Assembly: GCA_016215735.1 (NCBI GenBank)
Contig: JACRIA010000086.1
Location: 1-16,495 of the forward strand
Direction: 5' to 3'
Length of the DNA stretch: 16,495 bases
Source of the DNA: Candidatus Peregrinibacteria bacterium
GTDB lineage: Bacteria; Patescibacteriota; Gracilibacteria; UBA1369; UBA12463
Part shown: one piece after another, positions 7,129 through 14,625 of the stretch
How the letters are laid out: every line of letters begins with the position of its first letter
Numbering within the stretch: the first letter of the stretch is position 1
Translations under genes and position numbers: made by a program
The notes under the pieces: model-generated
The model's database searches: none
What the model was told of the DNA's origin: nothing
The model's input: the letters and a program-made list of their open reading frames with translations, nothing else

Positions 7129-7144
7129 AAATTAAGGCTCGATA

Positions 7145-7173
7145 AAATTAACATACTACCGCCGCAGGCGCAA
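7145..7173 (-). promoter_or_regulatory. Possible promoter of rpsF-ssb-rpsR
   Basis: On the minus strand TTGCGC (7173-7168), 17 bp, then TAATTT (7150-7145) preceded by TGT, an extended -10 pattern. The predicted start, near 7138, is about 87 bases before the rpsF ATG. Confidence 0.4.
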
Positions 7174-7209
7174 TAGAAAATAAAGCGCGCAATAGAATTT
7201 TTAGCGCGC
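7172..7209 (-). terminator. Candidate terminator of the 95-aa gene
   Basis: On the minus strand GCGCGC (7209-7204) and GCGCGC (7190-7185) can pair around a 13-base AT-rich loop, followed by a U-rich run (TTTATTTTCTATT, 7184-7172). It lies just after the stop of the 95-aa gene. The same hexamers also form a direct repeat, AGCGCGCAA, on the plus strand. Confidence 0.5.
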
Positions 7210-7219
7210 AAGAAAAAAA

Positions 7220-7507
7220 CTATAAATTTTCCTCCCCCATCGTTTTATAAAATGATCTACGTCGCTCTGCTATATTCATGCCAATAACCCATCTCATATA
7301 ATCATCATGGGTTTTGAGATGGATCTCTTGGCCATCGGGCCCATGTACAATCGCTGGTAACGCTAATAAACAGCCTTTTAGATCTCTGCCGTCTAAATTA
7401 AACTCTCCTTTAATTGTTTCAGGATGAGCGTGGGCGTCTGAATCCCCAGTCGGTAGCGTTAAATAATCTCTAATATCGAAATCATCTTTTTCGTCTGAAT
7501 TTGGCAT
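7220..7507 (-). CDS. 95-aa unknown acidic protein
   Basis: ATG to TAA, 95 residues. The N-terminus is acidic (MPNSDEKDDFDIRDYLTLP), a middle segment has EFNLDGRDLKGCLLALPAIV (35-54), and the C-terminus is basic-helical with MRWVIGMNIAERRRSFYK. There is no signal peptide or membrane helix, and I do not recognise the family. It has its own well-formed promoter upstream and a likely terminator downstream, so it looks monocistronic and real. It lies between the murein-hydrolase fusion gene and the rpsF operon, both on the same strand. Confidence 0.7.
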   Translation of the reverse strand: MPNSDEKDDFDIRDYLTLPTGDSDAHAHPETIKGEFNLDGRDLKGCLLALPAIVHGPDGQEIHLKTHDDYMRWVIGMNIAERRRSFYKTMGEENL

Positions 7508-7530
7508 ATTAAATTTTGTTAAAGGCCATT

Positions 7531-7559
7531 ATTATTACATAATAAAATAAATCTGTCAA
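7531..7559 (-). promoter_or_regulatory. Promoter of the 95-aa gene with overlapping inverted repeat
   Basis: On the minus strand a perfect TTGACA (7559-7554) is followed after 17 bp by AATAAT (7536-7531), the same layout as at 1704-1732. The predicted start, near 7524, leaves a leader of about 15-17 bases. An inverted repeat, TTATTA (7532-7537) and TAATAA (7540-7545), spans the -10 box and could be an operator, though simple AT-richness could also explain it. Confidence 0.6.
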
Positions 7560-7572
7560 GAGCAAATTAAAA

Positions 7573-9579
7573 TCAACCAATTCTCGCTTTGTCCTTGATA
7601 ATTTCCAGCATCGATATGCTTCCACGCCCTGTCTGATGAAGGCCGTCTCCGGCTGCGAATTCTCTTTTCTGAAAAGTCGGATCTGCTTCATCACCCATAT
7701 ATTTATAAAGATCAACGACTTTATCAACAAGCCCGCCTTCCTGCGAGCGAATCCAGTTATTCAGCTGTTCTGTGGCTGACTGCATTTTTTCAGCAGTCAA
7801 ACCGCGCTCAACAGCAAATTTTTTATAAGCATGATTTTTCATAAACTTTCCCCACGGCGGCAATGTACAAGCCACAACTTTGATGCCGGCCTCTTTCGCC
7901 ATTTTGTACATTTTTTCCAAATCGCGTTCAGTTTTTTCCGGCGTCCAATTGCTTCCCAAATTATTTACGCCAGCCAAAATCACAACTTTTTTATATCCGC
8001 CGTCCACAACCTCGCGCTTAAATCTTTTCAGCATTTGTCCTGTATTCTGGCCGCCGATTCCGAATGCGCCAGCGCCTTCAATTTCTTTTCCAGCATACAT
8101 CTCCATGCCTTTTGTAAGCGAATCTCCCATAAAAGCTGTTTTATCCAGAGGAGTTTGCGGAATTTCAGGTAATGCTATAGCTTTTGCAAGCGCTATTTCT
8201 TCTGGCGAAGAAGTCGGCGATATAGACGACAATACAGTTTGCGCAAGTTCTTTTTTCACGTCATCTTCAATAATTGCGTGCGGAAAAATTTGCGCCACAG
8301 TTTGCTTTTCAGCCGGTGCGTTTTTTAGCGCAGCCATTCTTTCAAGCTCCTGCCTGTAGAACTCCGCGCCATTCGCGACTTTCCATGCATAACCGCCAAT
8401 AATAGGCACACCAGATTTAAAGTTGCCGGTTCGCAAATAATGCCTCAGTCCACCAGGCCCTTCGTGGTGTGCAACATACAACAAGTAGTTATCACGCGTA
8501 TTATTAGGATCAACAGGTCGCCCCAGCGCTTGCTCAACAGGCTTGAGATCCATTTTTTTAAAATATAAAATTCCAGAATAAACCTGTCCTTCAAGCGTAT
8601 TTCTAAATTCATCATAAGAAACTCCAGCAAATTTTGGATTACGCGCTAAATCTCTATATGTCCATTCCCAATTGCTTTTAAGCAATTGAAAAAGTCCATA
8701 AGCGCTTGAAGTGCCGGGACTCGCACCCATTTTAAATCCCGATTCGTGTTTTATAAACGAATACAGAACAGGCTTAAATTCCGGTCCAACGCCAAGATCA
8801 GCCATCGCCTTATCCATTGTCTCATTAAGCCGGCCTAAATCCGGCTTCTCAAAAACATCCTTAAGTTTTTGCATTTTACCTCTACTCGCGTCTGGGTTTT
8901 TTTCATAAATATCCTTCAAATAATCCAATTCTTCTTTCTCTCTCGCCTTTAGATTTTTCTTGTAATCCTCAAGTTCCGTATCGCTCCAAACTTTATCAAC
9001 AACAATTGTGTATCCGTCGAAAACCGGCATATAACCCGCGCTATCAAAAAACCCGCCGCGGAGTCCTTGGCGCATAGTAGAAGTCCGGCTGTTTCCCTTA
9101 TCGTCAATAATCGTAATTTGCCGCGCAGTTTCCGGCAGCATATCGCCAGCGCCGATATTCCAATAAGCGTCTTTATTTCCCTTAAAATCAACATAAATCT
9201 TATCGCCGACATTCACTGATTTATCGAATTTTTTGCCCTCAAATTCTTTATATCCAAAAGTTCTGCGTTCTTTGCCTTCTTTTTCGATTTTTTCGCCAAA
9301 TAACAGCATCAGAGAGCCATTTTTCTCTTTTTCAGCCTTCAGCAAATCCATTGTAGAAATTTGTGCTAATTTCTCAGGCGTCAAATCAGAATCCAGCTTG
9401 AGAATTTTCTTTATATCCGCGCGATCATTCTTATTCAATTTGCTTAAAAAAACTTCATATTTAAGATTATCGCGCGCCTCAACTCCCTCCTGTTTTATAT
9501 CTTCAGAAGTCTTTTTTTGCTCTAAAGCATCCTTCTTTTCAGGAAGCTTCAACTTGTCTGGGATGGTTTCTCCAGCCAT
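7573..9579 (-). CDS. Lytic transglycosylase-SGNH/GDSL hydrolase fusion
   Basis: A 668-residue protein with three parts. Residues 1 to about 255 are an unrecognised region, charged at the start, with a likely beta-rich part near 105-195. About 256-415 is a lysozyme-like lytic transglycosylase domain: SFIKHESGF carries the probable catalytic Glu279, followed by GTSSAYGLFQLLKSNW and a late HHEGPGG. About 478-668 is an SGNH hydrolase: GDSL block with Ser487, GIGGQ (507-511), GVNN with Asn539, and DGLH with Asp645 and His648, so all catalytic positions are present. Transglycosylases cut the murein glycan; SGNH enzymes remove acyl groups, and in murein often the O-acetyl. No signal peptide or membrane helix is visible at the N-terminus, so the export route is unclear. 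Divergent from the LysM/M23 gene. The start fits a promoter with a leader of about 12 bases. Confidence 0.85.
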   Translation of the reverse strand: MAGETIPDKLKLPEKKDALEQKKTSEDIKQEGVEARDNLKYEVFLSKLNKNDRADIKKILKLDSDLTPEKLAQISTMDLLKAEKEKNGSLMLLFGEKIEKEGKERRTFGYKEFEGKKFDKSVNVGDKIYVDFKGNKDAYWNIGAGDMLPETARQITIIDDKGNSRTSTMRQGLRGGFFDSAGYMPVFDGYTIVVDKVWSDTELEDYKKNLKAREKEELDYLKDIYEKNPDASRGKMQKLKDVFEKPDLGRLNETMDKAMADLGVGPEFKPVLYSFIKHESGFKMGASPGTSSAYGLFQLLKSNWEWTYRDLARNPKFAGVSYDEFRNTLEGQVYSGILYFKKMDLKPVEQALGRPVDPNNTRDNYLLYVAHHEGPGGLRHYLRTGNFKSGVPIIGGYAWKVANGAEFYRQELERMAALKNAPAEKQTVAQIFPHAIIEDDVKKELAQTVLSSISPTSSPEEIALAKAIALPEIPQTPLDKTAFMGDSLTKGMEMYAGKEIEGAGAFGIGGQNTGQMLKRFKREVVDGGYKKVVILAGVNNLGSNWTPEKTERDLEKMYKMAKEAGIKVVACTLPPWGKFMKNHAYKKFAVERGLTAEKMQSATEQLNNWIRSQEGGLVDKVVDLYKYMGDEADPTFQKREFAAGDGLHQTGRGSISMLEIIKDKARIG

Positions 9580-9598
9580 ATTTTATTGTTATTGTAAT

Positions 9599-9627
9599 AT
9601 TTTACCACATTTTTTTTGTCTGCACAA
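9599..9627 (-). promoter_or_regulatory. Extended -10 promoter of the transglycosylase-SGNH gene
   Basis: On the minus strand TGGTAAAAT gives an extended -10 (TAAAAT at 9604-9599, TGG at 9607-9605). A weak -35, TTGTGC, lies 17 bp upstream (9627-9622). The predicted start leaves about 12 bases before the ATG at 9579. The same TGGTAAAAT string occurs at the 12616 gene. Confidence 0.55.
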
Positions 9628-9659
9628 GACCATGGACCACTAAATGTGTCAATCCTTTA

Positions 9660-9675
9660 TACCCCCGTCCCTCTT
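9660..9675. repeat. Intergenic copy of the purL G-rich repeat
   Basis: The 16-mer TACCCCCGTCCCTCTT at 9660-9675 is identical to 2479-2494 within purL. A further run of six C follows at 9676-9681. The local C-richness is unlike the surrounding AT-rich intergenic DNA. Confidence 0.65.
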
Positions 9676-9834
9676 CCCCCCGCCGCTCAAATCACCATAA
9701 TTTTTTATTATTGTCAATAAATTTTACTTGAAATACCTGGCAAGGCCGCAAAACATTTTTTACCCCATGCTTGCTTAATCCGCATTGATTTGATAAATTT
9801 ACTATAAAGAACGCGTGTTTTTGTTATCCATATT

Positions 9835-11007
9835 ATGGAAATGACAATACATAGAATCGGAGTTAATACAAAAGTTCGTCTCGAACGCCACAAAAAAGTG
9901 TTCGGAGAACAAGGCTGGTTTGCGCTTCTTGCTTCTTCATTCAAAACAATGAAGCACGCGGCGAGCGCGGCTGTGAATAGAAAGCTCGCCTTGAGCCCTA
10001 TCTCGCTCCCGCTCACCAGATTTCGAATGCCAATTGATTCAATGCCGCTAAGCACCAAAAAGGCGGTTTTGCGCAATATGCTTATTATAGGAGCTCTTTT
10101 AATAGGCTTAACAGGTTTTTCCGGCACAAGCTACGCTGAAACAAGCGCGTATTTAGGCCAATATGACGAATCCCTTATTATGGATCAGGACGGCTATTTC
10201 ACAAAAACAATTCCAGTTGAAGGCGAAAATACGCAGACAAGAACAACCCCAATTACGCATATAGTAGGGCCAAACGAGACAGTTTCTGAAATCGCGGCTT
10301 TGTACGGCCTAAAAACCGCAACTATTTTATGGGAAAATAATGTCAATCCAACTAGAATCAGAGGCGGGGAGAAAATGATTGTTCCGCCATTCGACGGCAT
10401 CGGATATACAGTTAGAAGCGGCGATACAGCAGCTAAAGTGGCTAAAAGATACGGTATTTCAGCTGATGATATTTTAAAGAAAAATGAAATCACCACGTTT
10501 ACTAAGGGCGAACGCATATATTTGCCGAACGCAAAGCCGATTCAAGAAGCTATTAGAAGAGACACGGTTCCGCGCGCAAGTACAAGCTCAAGATACAGTA
10601 TGCCATTGACAAATAGTACAGCCAGCCCGAATGGCGTAAGACCGTTTATTTATCCAACAATGGGCAGCGTAACGCAGAATTACCGTAGAGGTCACTATGC
10701 CATAGATATCGCCAATTCAAATAAACCGCCGATCTGGGCAGCTGGGAATGGCATTATTGAAAAAGTCGAAACAGGAAAATGGGCCGGAGGCTACGGCAAT
10801 AACGTAACAATCAAGCACCCGAATGGCCTTAAAACTCTTTACGCTCATCTTGATTCTGTTTCTGTGAGCGAAGGCCAAGAAGTCACGCAGGGCCAGGTTA
10901 TCGGTAGAATGGGCCGCACAGGAAGAGTAAGAGGCGCAACAGGAATACACCTTCACTTTGAAGTTATAGATCATGGTGTTAAAAAAGTGCCTTCGCAGTA
11001 TTATTAA
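9835..11007 (+). CDS. LysM-LysM-M23 peptidase (murein endopeptidase)
   Basis: Cell-wall peptidase that likely cuts peptide cross-links outside the membrane. From the ATG at 9835 it has 390 residues. Residues 1-80 are basic; a hydrophobic segment 82-98 ends in a signal-peptidase-like SYA|ET near 101. LysM domains lie at about 141-184 and 190-231 ([19 protein letters not shown]), and an M23 domain at about 270-385 with zinc ligands His287, Asp291 (HYAID) and His374 (HLHFE), plus His338 (YAHL). The active site is complete. A later Met (65 or 70) would give an ordinary signal peptide, so the start is uncertain. yidD overlaps its 3' end by 35 bases. Divergent from the transglycosylase fusion. Confidence 0.92.
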   Translation: MEMTIHRIGVNTKVRLERHKKVFGEQGWFALLASSFKTMKHAASAAVNRKLALSPISLPLTRFRMPIDSMPLSTKKAVLRNMLIIGALLIGLTGFSGTSYAETSAYLGQYDESLIMDQDGYFTKTIPVEGENTQTRTTPITHIVGPNETVSEIAALYGLKTATILWENNVNPTRIRGGEKMIVPPFDGIGYTVRSGDTAAKVAKRYGISADDILKKNEITTFTKGERIYLPNAKPIQEAIRRDTVPRASTSSRYSMPLTNSTASPNGVRPFIYPTMGSVTQNYRRGHYAIDIANSNKPPIWAAGNGIIEKVETGKWAGGYGNNVTIKHPNGLKTLYAHLDSVSVSEGQEVTQGQVIGRMGRTGRVRGATGIHLHFEVIDHGVKKVPSQYY

Positions 11008-11362
11008 CACAGAGCGCACCATAGCGCGCTCTACTTCGCCAAACAGCGCGCTTGCGATTTTGACAGCGCCCCTGAAATACGCCCTGCTTTTGCTGTACGG
11101 CGCCGCCAACGCAGTTTTGTTAGCGCCGATTAAATACACTTTGCTTTTTGTTATCCGCATTTATCAAAAAACAATTTCACCTGACCATGGTGTTTTTCGC
11201 GGCCTTTTGCGCAATTTTGGCTTTTGCAGGTTTGAGCCGACTTGCTCGGAATACGCGTATCAAGCGATTAAGAAATACGGGATCGCACGCGGCCTGATAA
11301 AAGGCTGCTGGCGTGTTTTGCGATGCAATCCGTGGGGCAGGGGCGGCATTGACCAGCCGTAG
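10973..11362 (+). CDS. yidD: Membrane protein insertion efficiency factor YidD
   Basis: Small membrane-associated factor that helps YidC-dependent protein insertion. Residues 60-129 hold the family signature: [10 protein letters not shown] (61-70), [15 protein letters not shown] (85-99), and [19 protein letters not shown] (111-129). Typical YidD is about 70-85 residues; this frame has about 55 extra N-terminal residues with hydrophobic stretches (about 26-62). The ATG at 10973 is the only Met in the frame and lies 35 bases inside the M23 gene. A TTG at residue 30 is an alternative start. No yidC, rnpA or rpmH is near, so it is separated from its usual neighbours and is probably co-transcribed with the M23 peptidase. 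Confidence 0.9.
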   Translation: MVLKKCLRSIINTERTIARSTSPNSALAILTAPLKYALLLLYGAANAVLLAPIKYTLLFVIRIYQKTISPDHGVFRGLLRNFGFCRFEPTCSEYAYQAIKKYGIARGLIKGCWRVLRCNPWGRGGIDQP

Positions 11363-11429
11363 ATTCAAAAGATGCTTTAATGGATTTTGCGATCATGCCA
11401 TCACATTTGCCGGCATTTATAATCCATCA

Positions 11430-11449
11430 AGGTGATTATATACTCACCT
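11430..11449 (+). terminator. Hairpin after yidD, possible terminator
   Basis: Arms AGGTGA (11430-11435) and TCACCT (11444-11449) around an 8-base AT loop, followed by ATGATTTTTGC. The T-run is short and offset, so an operator or weak terminator are both possible. The region 11363-11429 holds no gene. Confidence 0.35.
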
Positions 11450-11490
11450 ATGATTTTTGCAAGAGAATTTTGCTATTTGAGCTTGATTTT

Positions 11491-11520
11491 TTGGCTTGGT
11501 AGAGGCAAAATTTCTATAAT
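11491..11520 (+). promoter_or_regulatory. Promoter of the HNH gene
   Basis: TTGGCT (11491-11496), 18 bp, then a perfect TATAAT (11515-11520). The expected start, near 11527, leaves about 11 bases of AT-rich leader without a Shine-Dalgarno sequence before the ATG at 11538. Confidence 0.6.
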
Positions 11521-11537
11521 CAATAACACAAAATTTT

Positions 11538-12536
11538 ATGGAAAACACAGGGCAAAACAACACAAAAACCGAAACAACAGGCGCGGATCCGCATTGTCTG
11601 CCCGCGCCCTATAAAACAAAAATCACAGACAAAATCCTCCACGAGCGTTTTAAAGAATACGGCAAAAACGCAAAGAAATGGACCCAAAAATGCAAACTGC
11701 TTTTGCCGAAAATTGCAAAATACAGGATTTGGGAGAAAAAAGGATTTGAGAATATTTATGAATACGCAAGGATTTTGGCAGGAATGAGCCGCGCATCAGT
11801 CGATGACGCTCTTTGGATTGGAAGAAAAATTGAAGATAAGCCTGCGTTGCAGCGCGTGGCAGAAGAAAAAGGCATAAACATCATCAAGCCAATTGCAGCC
11901 ATAGTTACAGCAGAAACTGCAAACTTCTGGGCTGAAAAAGCTCGCGAAATGAGCAAAAGCGCGTTAGAAACTTATGTTCGCGAATTCAAAAAATTACTGC
12001 GTCAGCAGCAAACTTGTTTACTTCCCGGGGAGCAAAATTATTACAAAAATCAAAATTTATTTTCTGACATAAAAACAGAAACAATTCAAATGGAAATAAA
12101 TCCAAAAACAGCTGATGAGCTGCGAAAATTAAAAGGCAGCGGAGATTGGGACGAGCTTATGCAAAAATTTATCGCGTTATATAAAGAAAAACTTGAAGCA
12201 GAAAAACCAGCAGCAGTGCAAACAGATTCAAGATATGTGCCAGCCGCGATTGAACGCTATGTGCTCGCAAAAACAAACAACACTTGCGCATTTCCCGGTT
12301 GTACAAAACCATATGAAATTCTGCACCACACAGATAGATACGCGCTCACACACGCACATGATCCTAATACGCTCGTTCCGCTGTGCAAAGCGCATGAAAG
12401 GCTCGCGCATCTTGGCCTAATTGAAAATGAAAACGCAGCGCCGGAAAGATGGTGCGTACGAATGCGGCCAAATGCAAATGAGGCAAAATACAAGATAGAC
12501 AAACTCGTTGCGCGGCATCGCGCGGCAGCTGGTTAA
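11538..12536 (+). CDS. HNH-endonuclease-domain protein
   Basis: A 332-residue protein. Residues 30-160 are helical and basic (VDDALWIGRKIEDKPALQ, a likely DNA- or partner-binding region), a linker follows, and about 237-292 is an HNH nuclease fold. There, CAFPGC supplies Cys250 and Cys255, ILHHTDR supplies His263 and His264, HDPNTLVPLCKAH carries Asn277, Cys283 and His286, and His291 follows. The two Cys pairs suggest a structural zinc, and the His-Asn-His set looks complete. The layout resembles the free-standing HNH proteins with a helical N-terminal region found widely in bacteria, often mobile or restriction-like. No methylase or transposase is adjacent, so the role is unknown. It has its own promoter. 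Confidence 0.78.
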   Translation: MENTGQNNTKTETTGADPHCLPAPYKTKITDKILHERFKEYGKNAKKWTQKCKLLLPKIAKYRIWEKKGFENIYEYARILAGMSRASVDDALWIGRKIEDKPALQRVAEEKGINIIKPIAAIVTAETANFWAEKAREMSKSALETYVREFKKLLRQQQTCLLPGEQNYYKNQNLFSDIKTETIQMEINPKTADELRKLKGSGDWDELMQKFIALYKEKLEAEKPAAVQTDSRYVPAAIERYVLAKTNNTCAFPGCTKPYEILHHTDRYALTHAHDPNTLVPLCKAHERLAHLGLIENENAAPERWCVRMRPNANEAKYKIDKLVARHRAAAG

Positions 12537-12564
12537 GTAATAGCGGCCGAAAGCTGTTTTGAGC

Positions 12565-12593
12565 TTGAAAAAATACCGATTTTCTGGTAAAAT
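12565..12593 (+). promoter_or_regulatory. Promoter of the type IV secretion-like gene set
   Basis: TTGAAA (12565-12570), 17 bp, then TAAAAT (12588-12593) preceded by TGG, an extended -10. The expected start, near 12600, leaves about 16 bases of A-rich leader before the ATG at 12616. Confidence 0.65.
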
Positions 12594-12615
12594 AACTAGA
12601 TAATATAAAACAAAA

Positions 12616-13086
12616 ATGAAAAAGAAAATCGCGCGTATTGCGTGGAAATCGCCTGAACATGAAACGCACAAAAAAGGCATGAGCTGGTACATAACAATCA
12701 GCGTGCTAGTCGCGGCTGTTATTGTATATGGAATTTACGACCGCGCGTGGACATTTATCGCGGCTTTCGCGGTTGCCGCGGCAGCTTATTACTACTTTAT
12801 TTTCCGTGAAACTCCACGAATGCTCGATGTCGCAGTTTCAAAAACAGGAATAAAAATCGGCAAGCATGAATATCCAAACAGCGAAATCAGATATTTTTGG
12901 ATTATAAATAAATCAAGCGTTAAAGTTCTCAACATAAGATTAAAAAAGCGCTTTCTGCCTGACATCGCGATATTTTTGGATGGCCAGGATCCGGAAGAAT
13001 TGCGCCATTTTTTGAAAGAAAAAATCACAGAAATCGATAAAGGAGAAAGTATGACTGAAGCATTCGCAAGATTACTAAAAATTTAA
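12616..13086 (+). CDS. Two-helix membrane protein of unknown function
   Basis: 156 residues. The basic, Trp-containing cytoplasmic start (IAWKSPEHETHKKGMSWY) precedes two membrane helices at about 24-41 and 45-62. A soluble C-terminal part, about 70-156, alternates beta-like stretches (LDVAVSKTGIKIGKHEYP, FLPDIAIFLDG) with a helix PEELRHFLKEKI. The layout suggests a small PH-like domain on a membrane anchor. I have the impression that similar proteins stand at the head of type IV secretion-like gene sets in Patescibacteria; that is recollection, not proof. The next gene starts 3 bases after its stop. Confidence 0.75.
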   Translation: MKKKIARIAWKSPEHETHKKGMSWYITISVLVAAVIVYGIYDRAWTFIAAFAVAAAAYYYFIFRETPRMLDVAVSKTGIKIGKHEYPNSEIRYFWIINKSSVKVLNIRLKKRFLPDIAIFLDGQDPEELRHFLKEKITEIDKGESMTEAFARLLKI

Positions 13087-13089
13087 AAT

Positions 13090-14616
13090 ATGACACAGGA
13101 AAAATCGCAGGAAAATAAGGAAAAGCCGCAAGCGCCGCAGGAAAACAAGGAAAAACAGCGCGCCGACAATCAAGAATATATTGAAAAAATTGTTGCGCCC
13201 AAGAAAAAAGCGTATTCAAAACTTGCGGAAGAAACAATAAAAACCAGCGGCAAAGAAAAAGAAGAATTAAAAAAAGAAGTTCAATTCAAAACAGCCAAAG
13301 GCGTTGAACAATATTTCGACACCGCTGAAGAAAAAATAAAAAAAGCCAGCAGAGAAAAAAGGGAAGAAATTCTGAAAGAAGCAGAAAGAAACGCGAAAAG
13401 ACATTTGGAATCAATTGAAGCAATGGTGTTTAACCTCACAAACAAAGGCAAAGAAGAGCTTGATGAAAAAGATTTATACGATTTGCTGAAATTATCAGAG
13501 TCAGCTTCAAAAACAATAAAAATGCCGGAAGAATATCGAGAATTATTTTTGAAGGCACAAAGCGGCGCAGAATTGGCGCCTGACGAATTGCGAAAACTGG
13601 CGCGGCTTATTCGTCCGCAAAATCTCCGCAGTAATCTTGAAAATATAAAATGCGCTCCAGCAGGCGCTCTTGTCGCGATGATTTCTCCGGCGCAAAGAAT
13701 GGAGCTTTCAAAATATGTTATTGATAATCAGCCAAATAGCGCGAAAGAATGGATTGAAATAATGACTGCTGTGAACATGATTACAGTCGCGCAGGCTGAA
13801 AAATTATGGAATTATGCGGCAAAAAAAGGCAATACAAAAGCGGCTTTCAGTGAAAGCAAAATGGCGGAACTTCAAAAAGATATGAAAAACCTCGTTGATA
13901 AAAGAATCAGCTGGATAACAAAACCAGATGATAGAAATCCGGCAGTCCGCATGCTTACGCTCGGAAATTTCGGGAAACTCGCGATGATATTTTGGGGTTC
14001 ACTTGAACTTTTGCTTAACGGCGCGATCGCATATAAATCAGGCAATTACGAAGGCCTGAAAACATATGGACTCGCTGGTCTTGCCGCAATTATGGGAGGT
14101 TCATATTTGCTAAAAGGAAAAGTGCCGGGCGCGGAAACAATTGGTGAAAAATCCGCAGAACAAAAAGAAAAATCAGTAATTGAAAAAACAGAAAAACAGA
14201 TAATGGAAATTCTCGGAAGCCATCCGTCGCTCGCGAAATATTTGCGCAATGGAGGCTATTCGGCAACGCGGCTCGCGCTGTACAAAAATTTCAAAGAAAA
14301 AAGGCAAACAACATTCACATTCGAAGATTTGGAAAAAATAGAACGCAATCCTGAAAGGCAAAAAGAAATAACGCTTCTCGCGAAAGAATATCCAGGATCA
14401 ATAGAAGATTTAAATAATATCGCGCATATTAGTGAAGAACTGCAAGGTTTGGAAACAAAACAAAAAGGGAGTGGAAAATCAGCCGAAGAAATCGCAAAAT
14501 TATCATCAATCATGAATTGGAGTTTTGACCCGGACAAACCAGAAGATTCACAAATAAAATTTAGCGGATTTTATGATAAATATGTTACAAACTACGGTCT
14601 TTCCGAGGCGGCATAA
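13090..14616 (+). CDS. 508-aa charged protein with a membrane hairpin
   Basis: Family not recognised. Residues 1 to about 110 are very rich in Lys, Glu and Gln with heptad-like spacing and probably form a long coiled coil. About 120-290 is helical and soluble. Two hydrophobic segments, about 293-315 and 323-341, form a likely helical hairpin. The rest (345-508) is helical and charged again. There is no signal peptide, so both ends would face the cytoplasm if the hairpin inserts. It lies 3 bases after the two-helix protein and 32 bases before the VirB6-like gene, so the three are probably one operon and may be parts of one complex. A hairpin repeat sits between it and the next gene. Confidence 0.75.
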   Translation: MTQEKSQENKEKPQAPQENKEKQRADNQEYIEKIVAPKKKAYSKLAEETIKTSGKEKEELKKEVQFKTAKGVEQYFDTAEEKIKKASREKREEILKEAERNAKRHLESIEAMVFNLTNKGKEELDEKDLYDLLKLSESASKTIKMPEEYRELFLKAQSGAELAPDELRKLARLIRPQNLRSNLENIKCAPAGALVAMISPAQRMELSKYVIDNQPNSAKEWIEIMTAVNMITVAQAEKLWNYAAKKGNTKAAFSESKMAELQKDMKNLVDKRISWITKPDDRNPAVRMLTLGNFGKLAMIFWGSLELLLNGAIAYKSGNYEGLKTYGLAGLAAIMGGSYLLKGKVPGAETIGEKSAEQKEKSVIEKTEKQIMEILGSHPSLAKYLRNGGYSATRLALYKNFKEKRQTTFTFEDLEKIERNPERQKEITLLAKEYPGSIEDLNNIAHISEELQGLETKQKGSGKSAEEIAKLSSIMNWSFDPDKPEDSQIKFSGFYDKYVTNYGLSEAA

Positions 14617-14625
14617 ATAAATATC

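Larger units (their letters stand above)
9580..9834. other. Intergenic region between the divergent murein-hydrolase genes
   Basis: This gap of 255 bases holds no convincing gene. It contains the minus-strand promoter of the fusion gene (9599-9627), a copy of the G-rich repeat (9660-9675), further C-runs to about 9684, and two minus-strand TTGACA boxes (9652-9647 and 9717-9712) without good -10 partners. On the plus strand TATAAA at 9803-9808 is a possible -10 box for the LysM gene, but a -35 box at proper spacing is not seen. Confidence 0.6.

Noticed and set aside
7052..7140. Canonical S6:S18 leader motif
   Set aside because: Two hairpins are present, but I could not place the CCG bulge that defines the known element, so it is reported only as a structured leader.
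7880..8359. A 159-aa plus-strand frame opposite the SGNH domain
   Set aside because: It lies antisense to a well-supported catalytic domain and shows no recognisable features.
9803..9808. TATAAA as the -10 box of the LysM/M23 gene
   Set aside because: The nearest -35-like boxes are at 7 or 12 bp, and there is no TGN extension, so I did not list it as a promoter.
11418..11423. TATAAT downstream of yidD as a promoter
   Set aside because: No -35 box at workable spacing and no gene start at a fitting distance; the TATAAT at 11515-11520 serves the HNH gene better.
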